33,576 nucleotides of DNA, taken from positions 1-33,576 of the forward strand of contig JAIXPL010000012.1 in the NCBI GenBank assembly GCA_027486255.1, given 5' to 3'. Of this stretch, positions 16,504-26,022 are shown piece after piece. Both the position numbers and the translations under genes were made by a program. The stretch's first letter is position 1, and every line of letters starts with the position of its first letter. The stretch is from Comamonadaceae bacterium. GTDB taxonomy: Bacteria > Pseudomonadota > Gammaproteobacteria > Burkholderiales > Burkholderiaceae_C. Below the pieces are notes generated by a model. It was not told the DNA's origin. It did no database searches and worked only from the letters and a program-made list of their open reading frames with translations.

Positions 16504-17136
16504 ATGAAATTCGTCGCTTTTGAGCGCAAGCTGCAGGGAACGGGTGCGAGCCGCCGTCTGCGTCATTCGGGCCGCACGCCCGGCATCGTCTACGGTGGCA
16601 CCGGCCAGCCGCTGGCCATCGAACTGGACCACAACGCCCTGTTCCATGCCATCAAGAAGGAAGCCTTCCACTCGCACATCCTCGAGATGGAACTGGGCGG
16701 CCAGGTGCACAAGGTCCTGCTGCGTGACCTGCAAATGCACCCCTACAAGCAACAGGTCCAGCACATCGACTTCCAGCGCGTGGAAGCCACCACCCGCATG
16801 ACCGTGAAGGTGCCCCTGCACTTCAGCGGTGAAGAGAATTCGCCTGCCGTCAAAGCAGAAAAGTGCCTGGTGAACCACGTGGTCAATGAACTGACCGTGA
16901 CCTGCTTCCCCGCCGACATCCCCGAGTTCATCGCTGTGGACTTGAGCGGCATGAAGAAAGGCACCTCGCTGCACGTCGATGACCTCACCCTGCCTAAAGG
17001 CGTGAAAGTCGTGACCAAGGGCAAGCCCAACCCCGTGATTGCCTCGGTGACCGCCATCGAGGAAGAAGTCGAGGCCGCTCCGGCCGCTGCTGCACCTGCG
17101 GCCGACGCCAAGGGCAAAGGCAAGGGCAAGAAGTAA
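16504..17136 (+). CDS. rplY: 50S ribosomal protein L25 (long TL5/CTC type)
   Basis: A 210-residue L25 of the two-domain CTC/TL5 form. The N-terminal 5S rRNA-binding domain (residues 1-95, opening [19 protein letters not shown]) is followed by the beta-rich C-terminal domain (about 96-185). The tail is rich in Ala and Glu and then Gly and Lys. A clear ribosome binding site GGAG (16494-16497) precedes ATG 16504. It follows prs and is ended by a strong intrinsic terminator at 17156-17188. The prs-rplY-pth order is widely conserved in proteobacteria. Confidence 0.96.
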   Translation: MKFVAFERKLQGTGASRRLRHSGRTPGIVYGGTGQPLAIELDHNALFHAIKKEAFHSHILEMELGGQVHKVLLRDLQMHPYKQQVQHIDFQRVEATTRMTVKVPLHFSGEENSPAVKAEKCLVNHVVNELTVTCFPADIPEFIAVDLSGMKKGTSLHVDDLTLPKGVKVVTKGKPNPVIASVTAIEEEVEAAPAAAAPAADAKGKGKGKK

Positions 17137-17155
17137 TCCTTCTTCTCGCCTCTGG

Positions 17156-17188
17156 GGCCCATGCACTCGCAAGAGGCATGGGCCTTTT
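17156..17188 (+). terminator. Intrinsic terminator after rplY
   Basis: GGCCCATGC (17156-17164) pairs perfectly with GCATGGGCC (17176-17184). An inner CTC/GAG step closes a GCAA tetraloop with one bulged A (17165). TTTT follows. It separates rplY from pth, so pth probably has its own promoter at 17212-17217. Confidence 0.85.
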
Positions 17189-17211
17189 GCTTTGCGGACC
17201 CTGCCATCCTC

Positions 17212-17217
17212 GACAAT
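17212..17217 (+). promoter_or_regulatory. Candidate -10 element for pth
   Basis: GACAAT ends exactly 6 bases before the pth ATG, and no Shine-Dalgarno lies between them. With transcription starting about 7 bases after the hexamer, the mRNA would begin at the ATG itself. The -35 region is weak. The rplY terminator just upstream makes a separate promoter necessary. Confidence 0.4.
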
Positions 17218-17223
17218 CTCCCC

Positions 17224-17856
17224 ATGATCAAACTTCTTGTCGGCCTGGGCAACCCGGGCAACGAGTACGAGGCCACGCGCCACAACGCCGGCTTCTGGTG
17301 GATCGATGCCCTGGCCCGCGAGCTCAAGCTCTCGCCGGTCATGGACAAGAGCTACCACGGCCTGGTGGCGCGCGGCAACGTGCAGGGCCAGACAGTGTGG
17401 CTGCTCCAGCCGCAGACCTTCATGAACCTCTCGGGCAAGTCGGTGGCGGCCTTGGCGCGCTTCTTCAAGATCGGGCCCGAGGAGATCCTCGTGGCGCACG
17501 ATGAGCTCGATCTTCCGCCGGGCCAGGTGCGCCTGAAGTTTGGCGGGGGGCACGCCGGGCAGAACGGCCTGCGCGACATCCATGCCCAGCTGGGCACGGG
17601 CGACTACTGGCGGCTGCGCATCGGCATTGGCCACCCGGGGGTGAAGTCGGAGGTGTCGAACTGGGTGCTGGGCAAGCCCATGCCGGAGCAGCGCAGCGCG
17701 ATGGAGGAGGCCGTGGCGCGCAGCGTCAAGGCCTGGCCGCTGCTGCTGGAAGGCGACATGGAAAAGGCCATGCAGCAGATCCACACCGCCCTGCCGCCTA
17801 GGCCCAAGCCACCGCGCAAGGACAATCCCACCCCGGCCTCCGGCGAGGCCGGCTAA
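17224..17856 (+). CDS. pth: Peptidyl-tRNA hydrolase
   Basis: A 210-residue Pth that frees tRNAs from peptidyl-tRNA drop-off products. Family residues are Asn10 (VGLGNPG), catalytic His20 (TRHNAGF), Asp93 ([10 protein letters not shown]) and Asn114 ([10 protein letters not shown]). The C-terminal extension is Pro- and Lys-rich ([10 protein letters not shown]). An upstream in-frame ATG at 17161 lies within the terminator hairpin and was rejected; ATG 17224 starts the conserved sequence directly. It ends 13 bases from the convergent ferredoxin gene. Confidence 0.97.
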   Translation: MIKLLVGLGNPGNEYEATRHNAGFWWIDALARELKLSPVMDKSYHGLVARGNVQGQTVWLLQPQTFMNLSGKSVAALARFFKIGPEEILVAHDELDLPPGQVRLKFGGGHAGQNGLRDIHAQLGTGDYWRLRIGIGHPGVKSEVSNWVLGKPMPEQRSAMEEAVARSVKAWPLLLEGDMEKAMQQIHTALPPRPKPPRKDNPTPASGEAG

Positions 17857-17869
17857 AGCAACTAGAGGC

Positions 17870-18669
<800 letters not shown>

Positions 18670-18677
18670 AGAACAAA

Positions 18678-19304
18678 TTATGCCCGGCGGGCCTCCTGGG
18701 CCCGCACCAGGAGATGAAAGTGAACCGCGCCCGCCCGGCCCTGCCGGAACACCGCCAGGCCCAGTGGCGCCAGGGCGTCTTGGCCCCAAGGCTGGGGGGC
18801 CTCCAGGTAGATAAAGCCAGGCTCGGCGACGGCCCGGGCGGCGGCGGCCAGAGCGGGGGCGAACAGCGCAGAATCAAAGGGCGGGTCGAGCAGGATGAGC
18901 TGCTGGCTGGCCGGCGCCAGGCGCTGGAGCAAGGCCAGGCCGTCACCACGCTCGACCGTCACGTTCTCGGCACCGAGCTTGAGCCGCATGGCCTGCAGGC
19001 GCTGGACGAGTTCGGCATCCTGCTCGGCCATGCGCACCGCGGCCGCGCCGCGCGAGGCGGCCTCCAGCCCCAGGGCGCCGGTGCCCGCAAAGGGGTCGGT
19101 GCAGTGCCAGCCCGCAAGGTCCTGGCCGAGCCAGTTGAAAAGGGTTTCGCGCACCCTGTCAGGCGTGGGACGCAGGCCCGGCTTGTCGGGCACCGCCAGC
19201 TTGGTGCGCTTGTAGAGCCCCCCGATGATGCGCACTTCCCCGGCAGGGGCCGAAGGGCGCGTGAGCTTGCGCGCCGGGGGGCGGGCTGCAGCGGATTTGT
19301 TCAA
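18678..19304 (-). CDS. rsmD: 16S rRNA (guanine(966)-N(2))-methyltransferase
   Basis: A 208-residue SAM-dependent methyltransferase modifying G966 of 16S rRNA. EVRIIGGLYKRTKL is the family N-terminus, RPTPDRVRETLFNWL follows, DPFAGTGALGLEAASRGA (residues 70-87) binds SAM, and LLDPPF (138-143) is the catalytic motif for amino methylation. The start is TTG at 19304, which overlaps the stop of the upstream M16 gene as TTGA. No ATG occurs before the conserved region. The overlap suggests translational coupling with the peptidase pair. Confidence 0.93.
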   Translation of the reverse strand: MNKSAAARPPARKLTRPSAPAGEVRIIGGLYKRTKLAVPDKPGLRPTPDRVRETLFNWLGQDLAGWHCTDPFAGTGALGLEAASRGAAAVRMAEQDAELVQRLQAMRLKLGAENVTVERGDGLALLQRLAPASQQLILLDPPFDSALFAPALAAAARAVAEPGFIYLEAPQPWGQDALAPLGLAVFRQGRAGAVHFHLLVRAQEARRA

Positions 19305-20641
19305 GGTCCGCCCACCACCAGCGTGAGCATGCGCTCAGGCTGCAGCGCTTTCTGGAAGGCACGGCGAACGTCCTCCACCGTGAGCCGGTCCACCTGCTGT
19401 GTCCAGGTCTGCAGGTAGTCCAGCGGCAGGCCGTGCCAGGCGATGTTGGCCACGTTGTCCAGCAGCTTGGCATTGCTGTCCAGGCGCAGGGGGAAACCAC
19501 CGATCAGGTTGTCCTTGGCAGCACGCAGCTCCTCTGAGCTGGGGCCCTGGGCCACAAAGTCGCGCAGTACCTGGCGCACCACCGAGACGGCCTGGTCAAC
19601 CTGGTCGCTGCGCGTCTGCAAGCCCACCGTGAAGGCCCCTGCATGCATGCCCGGCGCGAAGTAGCTGTAGACCCCGTAGGTCAGGCCGCGTTTTTCGCGC
19701 ACCTCGGTGGTCAAGCGCGAGACAAAGCCGCCCCCGCCCAGGATGTAGTTGCCCACCGTGAGTGCGAAAAAGTCCGGGTCGGCACGCTTGATGCCCGGCT
19801 GGCCGATCAGCACATGCGCCTGGGTGGCGCGAAAGGGGATGCGCTGCTCGCTGGCCTGCGCCAGGGGCAGCACCTCCGGGATGGCCGTCAGGGGAATGAG
19901 GCGGCTGCAGGGCACTGCGGGCAAGCGAGCCAGCAGCTCGCGCACCAGGGCATCGGCCTGCGGGCGGTCGACCGCGCCCACCAGGCTCACGCGGGCGCGG
20001 CAGGCGTTCAGGTAGGCCGCATGAAAGCGCCGCATGTCCTCCACGCCCACACGTGCCAGGCTGTCCTCGGTGAGCTCATGGCCATAGGGGTGGCCGCCAT
20101 AAACCGCTTTGGCAAAGGCGCGGCTGGCCACGCTGGCCGGCCGGGTGTAGGACTCGCGCAGATTGGCCACCAGGCTCTGGCGCTCGCGCTCCCACACGGC
20201 CGCAGGAAAGGCCGGCTCGCCCATCTGGCGCGCCGCCAGGGCCACCGCCTGGCGCAGCAATTCGGGCTCAGTCAGGGTGCGCAGGGACAAGCTCATTCGG
20301 TCGGCCGACGCGCTGGCGCCAAAGCGCGCACCCAAATCGGCCCAGGCCTGGCCAATGGCGTTTTCATCGAGGGCCGGGGCGCCTTCGCGGGCCAGCACGC
20401 CCTTGGACAGCATCCAGGTCACGCCTCCGACCAGCCCCGCCTGCTCGGCCGGCACGCGCCGGCTGCCGGCATCGAAGTCGATCTGCACGTCCAGCATGGG
20501 AATGGACGGGCTGCGCACCAGGTACACCTGCGCGCCGCTGGCGTGCTGCCAGTGCTCGATGGCCGGGATTGCATGGGCTGACAGCGCCAGCAAGCTGGCG
20601 CTGCACCACAGGACCAGTCGCTTGGGAAAGAATGAATTCAC
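19301..20641 (-). CDS. M16 peptidase family protein, non-catalytic (R/Y-type) subunit
   Basis: A 446-residue exported M16 protein with a Sec signal (residues 1-24, ending SAHA). It keeps the fold, the EREHxxL-like middle region and the C-terminal half-domain SRLTTEVREKRGLTYGVYSYF. The zinc site HxxEH is absent: the equivalent position reads AEQAGLVGGVTWM. M16B enzymes often act as pairs in which one subunit carries zinc and the other supplies the conserved Arg/Tyr pair for substrate binding, and this gene fits the latter. It starts with GTG at 20641, preceded by a full-consensus Shine-Dalgarno GGAGGTGA (complement of 20646-20653) that overlaps the upstream stop. This supports the GTG and tight coupling to its partner. 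Confidence 0.92.
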   Translation of the reverse strand: MNSFFPKRLVLWCSASLLALSAHAIPAIEHWQHASGAQVYLVRSPSIPMLDVQIDFDAGSRRVPAEQAGLVGGVTWMLSKGVLAREGAPALDENAIGQAWADLGARFGASASADRMSLSLRTLTEPELLRQAVALAARQMGEPAFPAAVWERERQSLVANLRESYTRPASVASRAFAKAVYGGHPYGHELTEDSLARVGVEDMRRFHAAYLNACRARVSLVGAVDRPQADALVRELLARLPAVPCSRLIPLTAIPEVLPLAQASEQRIPFRATQAHVLIGQPGIKRADPDFFALTVGNYILGGGGFVSRLTTEVREKRGLTYGVYSYFAPGMHAGAFTVGLQTRSDQVDQAVSVVRQVLRDFVAQGPSSEELRAAKDNLIGGFPLRLDSNAKLLDNVANIAWHGLPLDYLQTWTQQVDRLTVEDVRRAFQKALQPERMLTLVVGGP

Positions 20642-20645
20642 GGCC

Positions 20646-22139
20646 TCACCTCCGTTCGATCGCGTCTGTGCGCGGGGGTGGACGCTCCCGGGTGGGCGGC
20701 CCGTCCGACTGGGGCACGAGCACGGCCATGGTCATCTGCTCCTCACCGAAGTAGCGCTGCGCCACCGACTGCACCTCAGCTGCGGTGATGCCGCGCAGGT
20801 GCCGCACCAGGCGCGGCATGGCATCGAGCGGGAAGCCCAGAAGCCAGTTGGAGCCGAGCTCGCGCGCCTGGCTGAACAGGGCATCGAGCTTGTAGGTCTC
20901 GGAGGCCACCCACTGGGTCTTGACCCGCTTGAGCTCCTCCTCGCTCACGCCCTGGCGCGCCACCTCAGCCACCTGAGCCCGCAGGGCCTGGGCCAGCTGC
21001 TCGGGGCTGCGGCCGGGCACCGGCTCGCCATCGAGCACGAAGATCTGCGGGCCACGGCCGAACAGCCCGTTGTAGGCCCCCACCTCGTGGGCCGCGCGGT
21101 CGGGCCCCTGGGTGAGTGCCCGGTCCAGGCGGGCGCCGCTGTAACCATCGAGCACGGCCGCCAGCACCGTCAGCGCCAGGGCGTCGCGGCTGGGGCCTGC
21201 AGGCATCACGTCGGCGGCCAGGTCCTGGGGCTGCACCTGCGGGACCTTGAACATCAGACTCAGATAGGCCTGGCTGCTGCGGGCGCGGTGCTCCAGGCGG
21301 CGCGGACCGGTCTGCGGCGGCTCGGCCCGAGGTTTGCGCGCGGGCACAGCGCCAGGGGGAATGCGGCCATAGGTTTCTTCGGCCCAGCGGCGCACCTGGG
21401 CCACGTCCACATCGCCTGCAATCACCACCGCCGCATTGGCAGGCACATACCAGCGCGTGCGGAAGGCACGGACCTCTTCCGGAGTGAGCGACTCGATGTC
21501 GTTCATCCAGCCGATGATGGGGCGGCGGTAGGGCGAGGCGCTGAAAAGGGTGGCTTGCGCCATCTCGTAGAGCTGTGCGCGGGGCGAATCGTCCACGCGC
21601 TGGCGGCGCTCTTCCTTGATGACCTCGATCTCGCGGCGAAATTCCTCATCGGGCCAGCTGTTGTTGGCAAAGCGGTCCGCCTCCAGCGCCATCACCTCGC
21701 GCAAGCGGTTGGCCGGCACCTGCTGGTGATAGGCGGTGGCATCGCGTGACGTGAAAGCGTTCTCGCGGCCACCGAGGGCCGCCACGCGCCTGGAAAACTC
21801 GCCGGGTTTCACGGAGGGCGTGCCCTTGAACATCATGTGCTCGAGCACATGTGCGATGCCCGAGCTGCCGTCCACCTCGTCGATGGAGCCCACGCGGACC
21901 CAGAGCATGTGCACGGCGGTGGGCGCGCGGCGGTCGGGCTTGACGATGAGGTCCATGCCATTGCCCAGAGTGAAGCGGTGCACGTCCTGCACCTGGCTGG
22001 CGCTCGACGCTGGCTGGGGCGAGGTTGCCGGCGTCCCCTGCGCCCAAAGGACTGGCGCCTGGCACAGGCCGCTCAGGAGGAGGACGTGGACAAACCAGGA
22101 CAAGAAGTGAGTGGGCATGGCATCAGGAAGGGGTTTCAT
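20646..22139 (-). CDS. M16 zinc peptidase, catalytic subunit
   Basis: A 497-residue exported metallopeptidase of family M16 (pitrilysin / mitochondrial processing peptidase type). An N-terminal signal peptide covers about residues 1-34. The inverted zinc motif is His97-Val-Leu-Glu100-His101 in IAHVLEHMMFKGT, and the distal zinc-ligand Glu is at about 177-178 in VIKEERRQ. RGYxG-like substrate elements occur in the second half. It works in the periplasm, probably with the non-catalytic subunit four bases downstream. Start ATG 22139 is preferred; ATG 22118 would also leave a signal peptide. It is divergent from ftsY with only 28 bases between. Confidence 0.93.
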   Translation of the reverse strand: MKPLPDAMPTHFLSWFVHVLLLSGLCQAPVLWAQGTPATSPQPASSASQVQDVHRFTLGNGMDLIVKPDRRAPTAVHMLWVRVGSIDEVDGSSGIAHVLEHMMFKGTPSVKPGEFSRRVAALGGRENAFTSRDATAYHQQVPANRLREVMALEADRFANNSWPDEEFRREIEVIKEERRQRVDDSPRAQLYEMAQATLFSASPYRRPIIGWMNDIESLTPEEVRAFRTRWYVPANAAVVIAGDVDVAQVRRWAEETYGRIPPGAVPARKPRAEPPQTGPRRLEHRARSSQAYLSLMFKVPQVQPQDLAADVMPAGPSRDALALTVLAAVLDGYSGARLDRALTQGPDRAAHEVGAYNGLFGRGPQIFVLDGEPVPGRSPEQLAQALRAQVAEVARQGVSEEELKRVKTQWVASETYKLDALFSQARELGSNWLLGFPLDAMPRLVRHLRGITAAEVQSVAQRYFGEEQMTMAVLVPQSDGPPTRERPPPRTDAIERR

Positions 22140-22167
22140 AGAATAACCAGACTGTAAAGACCTCTTC

Positions 22168-23304
22168 ATGTTCAGTTTCTTCAAGAAGTTGCTCACCCCT
22201 GGTGCGCCGCCCTCCCCGGACGGCCCGCCCCAGAGCGAAGCCACCGCACCGGCGCCGCCGGCCCCGGCACCTGGTTCGGCAAGCCTTGCGGCAGCGCCTG
22301 TCGATGGCAGCCTGATCGGCAGCGCCCTGGTGGCGCCCATCGGCATCCAGGCCGAAACGGCTGCGGCGCCTGCGCGAGCCCGCTGGCTCAGCCGCCTGAG
22401 CGACGGCCTGCGCAAGACCAGCAGCAGCATCGCCAGTGTATTCACCGGCACACAGATTGATGAGGCGCTCTACGAGGAACTGGAAACGGCCCTGCTGATG
22501 GCCGACAGCGGCGTGGCCGCCACCTCCTACCTGCTGGCCGACGTGCGGCGGCGGGTCAAAGACAGCGGCGTCACGCATCCCGTGGCGGTGAAGAACATCC
22601 TGGTCGACGCCCTGGCCAGCCTGCTGCGGCCGCTGGAACGCGCCTTGGTGATTGGCGAGCAGCAGCCGACCGTGATCATGGTCGCCGGCGTCAATGGCGC
22701 GGGCAAGACCACCTCCATCGGCAAGCTCACGCGGCACCTGGCCGACGAAGGCGCCTCGGTGCTGCTGGCCGCGGCCGACACCTTTCGGGCCGCCGCGCGC
22801 GAGCAGTTGGTGGTCTGGGCCGAGCGCAACACGGTGGAGATCGTGAGCCAGGAAGGCGGCGATCCGGCCGCGGTGAGCTTTGATGCCGTCTCGGCCGGCA
22901 AGGCGCGCCGCAAGGACGTGGTGCTGGTCGACACGGCAGGCCGCCTGCCCACGCAGCTGCACCTGATGGAGGAGCTCAAGAAGATCAAGCGCGTCATCAC
23001 CAAGGCCGAGGCCACGGCACCGCACGAGGTGCTGCTGGTGATCGACGGCAACACGGGCCAGAATGCGCTGGCCCAGGTTAAAGCCTTCGACGAGGCCCTG
23101 GCGCTCACCGGCCTGATCGTCACCAAGCTCGATGGCACAGCCAAGGGCGGCGTGCTGGCGGCCATTGCGCTCTGGGCCGCCGAGCGCCAGAAAAAGCACC
23201 CGGACTGGCGGCCGGTGCCGGTGTACTTCATCGGCGTGGGCGAGAAGCTCGAGGAACTGGAAACTTTCAATGCGCGGGAGTTCGCGCAGGCCCTGCTGAG
23301 CTGA
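22168..23304 (+). CDS. ftsY: Signal recognition particle receptor FtsY
   Basis: A 378-residue SRP GTPase that docks ribosome-SRP complexes at the inner membrane. The N-terminal A domain (residues 1-75) is short and Ala/Pro-rich, with an amphipathic membrane-targeting start MFSFFKKLL. The N domain follows (about 75-160). The G domain carries GVNGAGKTTS (174-183), DTFRAAAREQL, DTAGRLPTQ, and TKLDGTAKGG. The C-terminus GVGEKLEELETF is typical. The start has no Shine-Dalgarno; TGTAAA at 22153-22158 lies 9 bases before it and may be the -10. Confidence 0.97.
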   Translation: MFSFFKKLLTPGAPPSPDGPPQSEATAPAPPAPAPGSASLAAAPVDGSLIGSALVAPIGIQAETAAAPARARWLSRLSDGLRKTSSSIASVFTGTQIDEALYEELETALLMADSGVAATSYLLADVRRRVKDSGVTHPVAVKNILVDALASLLRPLERALVIGEQQPTVIMVAGVNGAGKTTSIGKLTRHLADEGASVLLAAADTFRAAAREQLVVWAERNTVEIVSQEGGDPAAVSFDAVSAGKARRKDVVLVDTAGRLPTQLHLMEELKKIKRVITKAEATAPHEVLLVIDGNTGQNALAQVKAFDEALALTGLIVTKLDGTAKGGVLAAIALWAAERQKKHPDWRPVPVYFIGVGEKLEELETFNAREFAQALLS

Positions 23305-23356
23305 CAGCCCTGGCTTGGGCTTGCATTGACCCCTGCCGTCCCCAACTGAGCCGTAC

Positions 23357-23737
23357 ATGTCGATTGCAGACCTCATCACCGGCGCCCTGCGCACCGCGCT
23401 GCGGCTCATCCTCTGGACCCTGGCCACCTTGCTGGCCCTGGGTCTGCTCAGCCTGGGCCTGCTGGCCCTGCTCACCTGGGCCCTGGTGAACCTGCTGCTC
23501 GGGCGCCGGCCCCAGCTGGCGGTGCGCGGGCGCTTTGAAGACCTGCGGCGCTTCGGCGGGGCCTTCGGGCAGGGTGGTTTCAGCAGAGAGGGCCTCTGGC
23601 CCCGGCAGCCTGGTCAGCCACAGGAGGCCGACGCTTCTCCGGCCCCGGACACCCCCGTGTCCAGCCGCCTGCTCAAGTCCCAGCCCGTCTCCGACGTGCA
23701 AGCCCGGGACCTGCCGCCCGAACAGCCCCGCCATTGA
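23357..23737 (+). CDS. Hypothetical small membrane protein between ftsY and rpoH
   Basis: A 126-residue protein not recognised as a named family. Residues about 15-48 are strongly hydrophobic and Leu/Ala-rich, enough for one long or two short membrane segments. Residues 50-126 are hydrophilic, rich in Arg, Gly, Pro and Gln and probably disordered, ending with charged residues. ATG 23357 lies 53 bases after ftsY. A strong terminator follows 17 bases after the stop, which supports a real transcription unit with ftsY. An overlapping minus-strand frame is less convincing. Topology or partner cannot be told. Confidence 0.6.
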   Translation: MSIADLITGALRTALRLILWTLATLLALGLLSLGLLALLTWALVNLLLGRRPQLAVRGRFEDLRRFGGAFGQGGFSREGLWPRQPGQPQEADASPAPDTPVSSRLLKSQPVSDVQARDLPPEQPRH

Positions 23738-23753
23738 GGAAGGGCCTTGCCCG

Positions 23754-23784
23754 AGCGCTCTGGTTGCCGGCCAGGCGCTTTTTT
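23754..23784 (+). terminator. Intrinsic terminator after the ftsY unit
   Basis: AGCGC (23754-23758) and CTGG (23760-23763) pair with CCAG (23771-23774) and GCGCT (23775-23779), one T bulged, 7-base loop. A run of six T covers 23779-23784. It ends the ftsY / small membrane protein transcript and isolates rpoH. Confidence 0.85.
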
Positions 23785-23877
23785 ACATGCTCATGCAGGA
23801 AGCCTCGGGCCTGTCCAAGCTCCAATAGGGCATCGTCATCTTGGCCTAGGGCCCACCAGGCCCAGGCTCCATCCTCA

Positions 23878-23904
23878 TTAGCACTCAAGACCAGAGAGTG
23901 CTAA
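23878..23904 (+). promoter_or_regulatory. CIRCE operator (HrcA binding site) upstream of rpoH
   Basis: TTAGCACTC-N9-GAGTGCTAA: both 9-base arms match the CIRCE consensus perfectly and the spacer is exactly 9 bases (23887-23895). The candidate rpoH promoter overlaps it (TTAGCA at 23878-23883, 18-base spacer, TAACAT at 23902-23907), so bound HrcA would block RNA polymerase. hrcA itself is encoded at 5612-6631. The operator ends 30 bases before the rpoH start. Confidence 0.93.
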
Positions 23905-23934
23905 CATCAAATCCATGACCGAAAGGAGTCAAGC

Positions 23935-24873
<939 letters not shown>

Positions 24874-24893
24874 GCTTGCTCAGCCCCCTCAAG

Positions 24894-24919
24894 AACCCGG
24901 CTTCGGCCGGGTTTTTCTT
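24894..24919 (+). terminator. Intrinsic terminator after rpoH
   Basis: AACCCGGC (24894-24901) pairs perfectly with GCCGGGTT (24906-24913) around a TTCG tetraloop, followed by a T-rich tail TTTCTT. It is a textbook rho-independent terminator. Confidence 0.93.
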
Positions 24920-24983
24920 GGCTCGCTCAATGGCCCATGCTGCGCCACAATGCAGCCGCCCCCCTTATTCGATGGATTTCCGC

Positions 24984-25949
24984 ATGACGCTTGACCGCCG
25001 CCACGCCTTGTTTGCCCTGATCTCGGGGCTGGGACTGAGCACCTCGCCCCAAGCTGCCGAATGGCCCACCCGGACGCTGCGCCTGGTGGTGGGTTTTCCA
25101 CCAGGCTCCAGCCCCGACCTCACCGCTCGCCTGCTGGCCGAGCCCCTGGGTCGGGCGCTGGGGCAGACCGTGATCGTGGAAAACAAGGTGGGCGCAGGCG
25201 GCAACATCGCCGCCGACTTCGTGGCCAAGTCCACCGACGGCCACACCCTGGGCCTGATGATCAACGGCAACATGACCATTGCCCGCATCCTCAACCCGCA
25301 GCTGGGCTACGACCCGCTCAAGGACCTGGCACCCGTCAGCCTCATCGGCTCGGCACCGCTGGTGCTCACCGTGCCGGCCGAGGCACCCGGTGCCACGGCT
25401 GCCGCCTGGCTGGCCCAGGCGCAGCAAGCCGGGGCGCAATGGAGCTACGGCTCGCCGGGCGTGGGCACGGTGGCCCACCTGGGCATGGAGTTGCTCAAGG
25501 CACGTGCTGGCATGGCGCCGGTGCATGTGCCCTACCCCGGTAACCCGCAGGTGATCACCGCCATGCTGGGAGGTCAGATCCAGGCCGCGCTGCTGCCCCC
25601 GGCCCTGGCGGCCGCCCAGGCCCGGAACGGCCGGCTGCGCATGCTGGCCACCACCAGCACGGGCCGCAGCATCCTGGCACCCGAGGTGCCTAGCCTGGCC
25701 GAGGCCGGCGTGAAGAACTACCAGCTGGAAATCTGGAACGCGGTGGCGGCGCCGGCGGGCATGCCCCGTGCGCACGTGCACAAGGTGGCTGCCGCCGTGA
25801 GCGAGATCGTGCGCGCGCCCGAGATGCGCGCCAGGCTGTTCCAGCAGGGCTGGCAGGTCATCGGCTCGGCCCCGGAGGGCTTGCGGCACCGCATTGAAGC
25901 GGATACGCAGGCGCTGGGCGACATCATTCGCCGCCAGAGCATCCAGTAG
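24984..25949 (+). CDS. Bug-family (TctC) periplasmic solute-binding protein
   Basis: A 321-residue tripartite-tricarboxylate-type receptor. The N-terminal signal peptide (to about residue 25, SPQAA) starts with a paired Arg (DRRHALFAL). The mature part shows the family hallmarks: RLVVGFPPGSSPDLTARLLAE, IVENKVGAGGNIAADFVAKS and HVPYPGNPQVITAMLGGQIQ. These proteins bind small carboxylates or amides; in Burkholderiales most occur as orphans without TctA/TctB, as here. The ligand is unknown. ATG 24984 is chosen; ATG 24972 adds four residues, and a longer frame back to 24876 runs into the rpoH terminator. Its stop codon TAG (25947-25949) lies inside a REP-like repeat. Confidence 0.9.
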   Translation: MTLDRRHALFALISGLGLSTSPQAAEWPTRTLRLVVGFPPGSSPDLTARLLAEPLGRALGQTVIVENKVGAGGNIAADFVAKSTDGHTLGLMINGNMTIARILNPQLGYDPLKDLAPVSLIGSAPLVLTVPAEAPGATAAAWLAQAQQAGAQWSYGSPGVGTVAHLGMELLKARAGMAPVHVPYPGNPQVITAMLGGQIQAALLPPALAAAQARNGRLRMLATTSTGRSILAPEVPSLAEAGVKNYQLEIWNAVAAPAGMPRAHVHKVAAAVSEIVRAPEMRARLFQQGWQVIGSAPEGLRHRIEADTQALGDIIRRQSIQ

Positions 25950-25990
25950 GAGGCCAGTCCTCTGGGCGACTCTGGGCGACTCTGGTCGAT
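25946..25990 (+). repeat. REP-like repeat, copy 4, with 10-bp tandem units
   Basis: Begins with the same GTAGGAG head as the repeats at 5464-5592, then GCCAG / CTGGGC around TCCT and GCGAC. The segment TCTGGGCGAC (25961-25970) is repeated at 25971-25980 and in altered form, TCTGGTCGAT, at 25981-25990. The TAG of the head is the stop codon of the solute-binding protein gene. Confidence 0.65.
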
Positions 25991-26022
25991 AGCGCCCCCC
26001 TGCCCGCAGCAGGACCCGAGGC

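Noticed and set aside
22123-23475. 450-codon minus-strand frame opposite ftsY
   Set aside because: Arg/His/Gln-rich shadow of an unambiguous FtsY reading frame.
23267-23734. 155-codon minus-strand frame opposite the small membrane protein
   Set aside because: Low-complexity Gln/Gly/Ala-rich; the plus frame has a hydrophobic segment, follows ftsY and is ended by a matching terminator.
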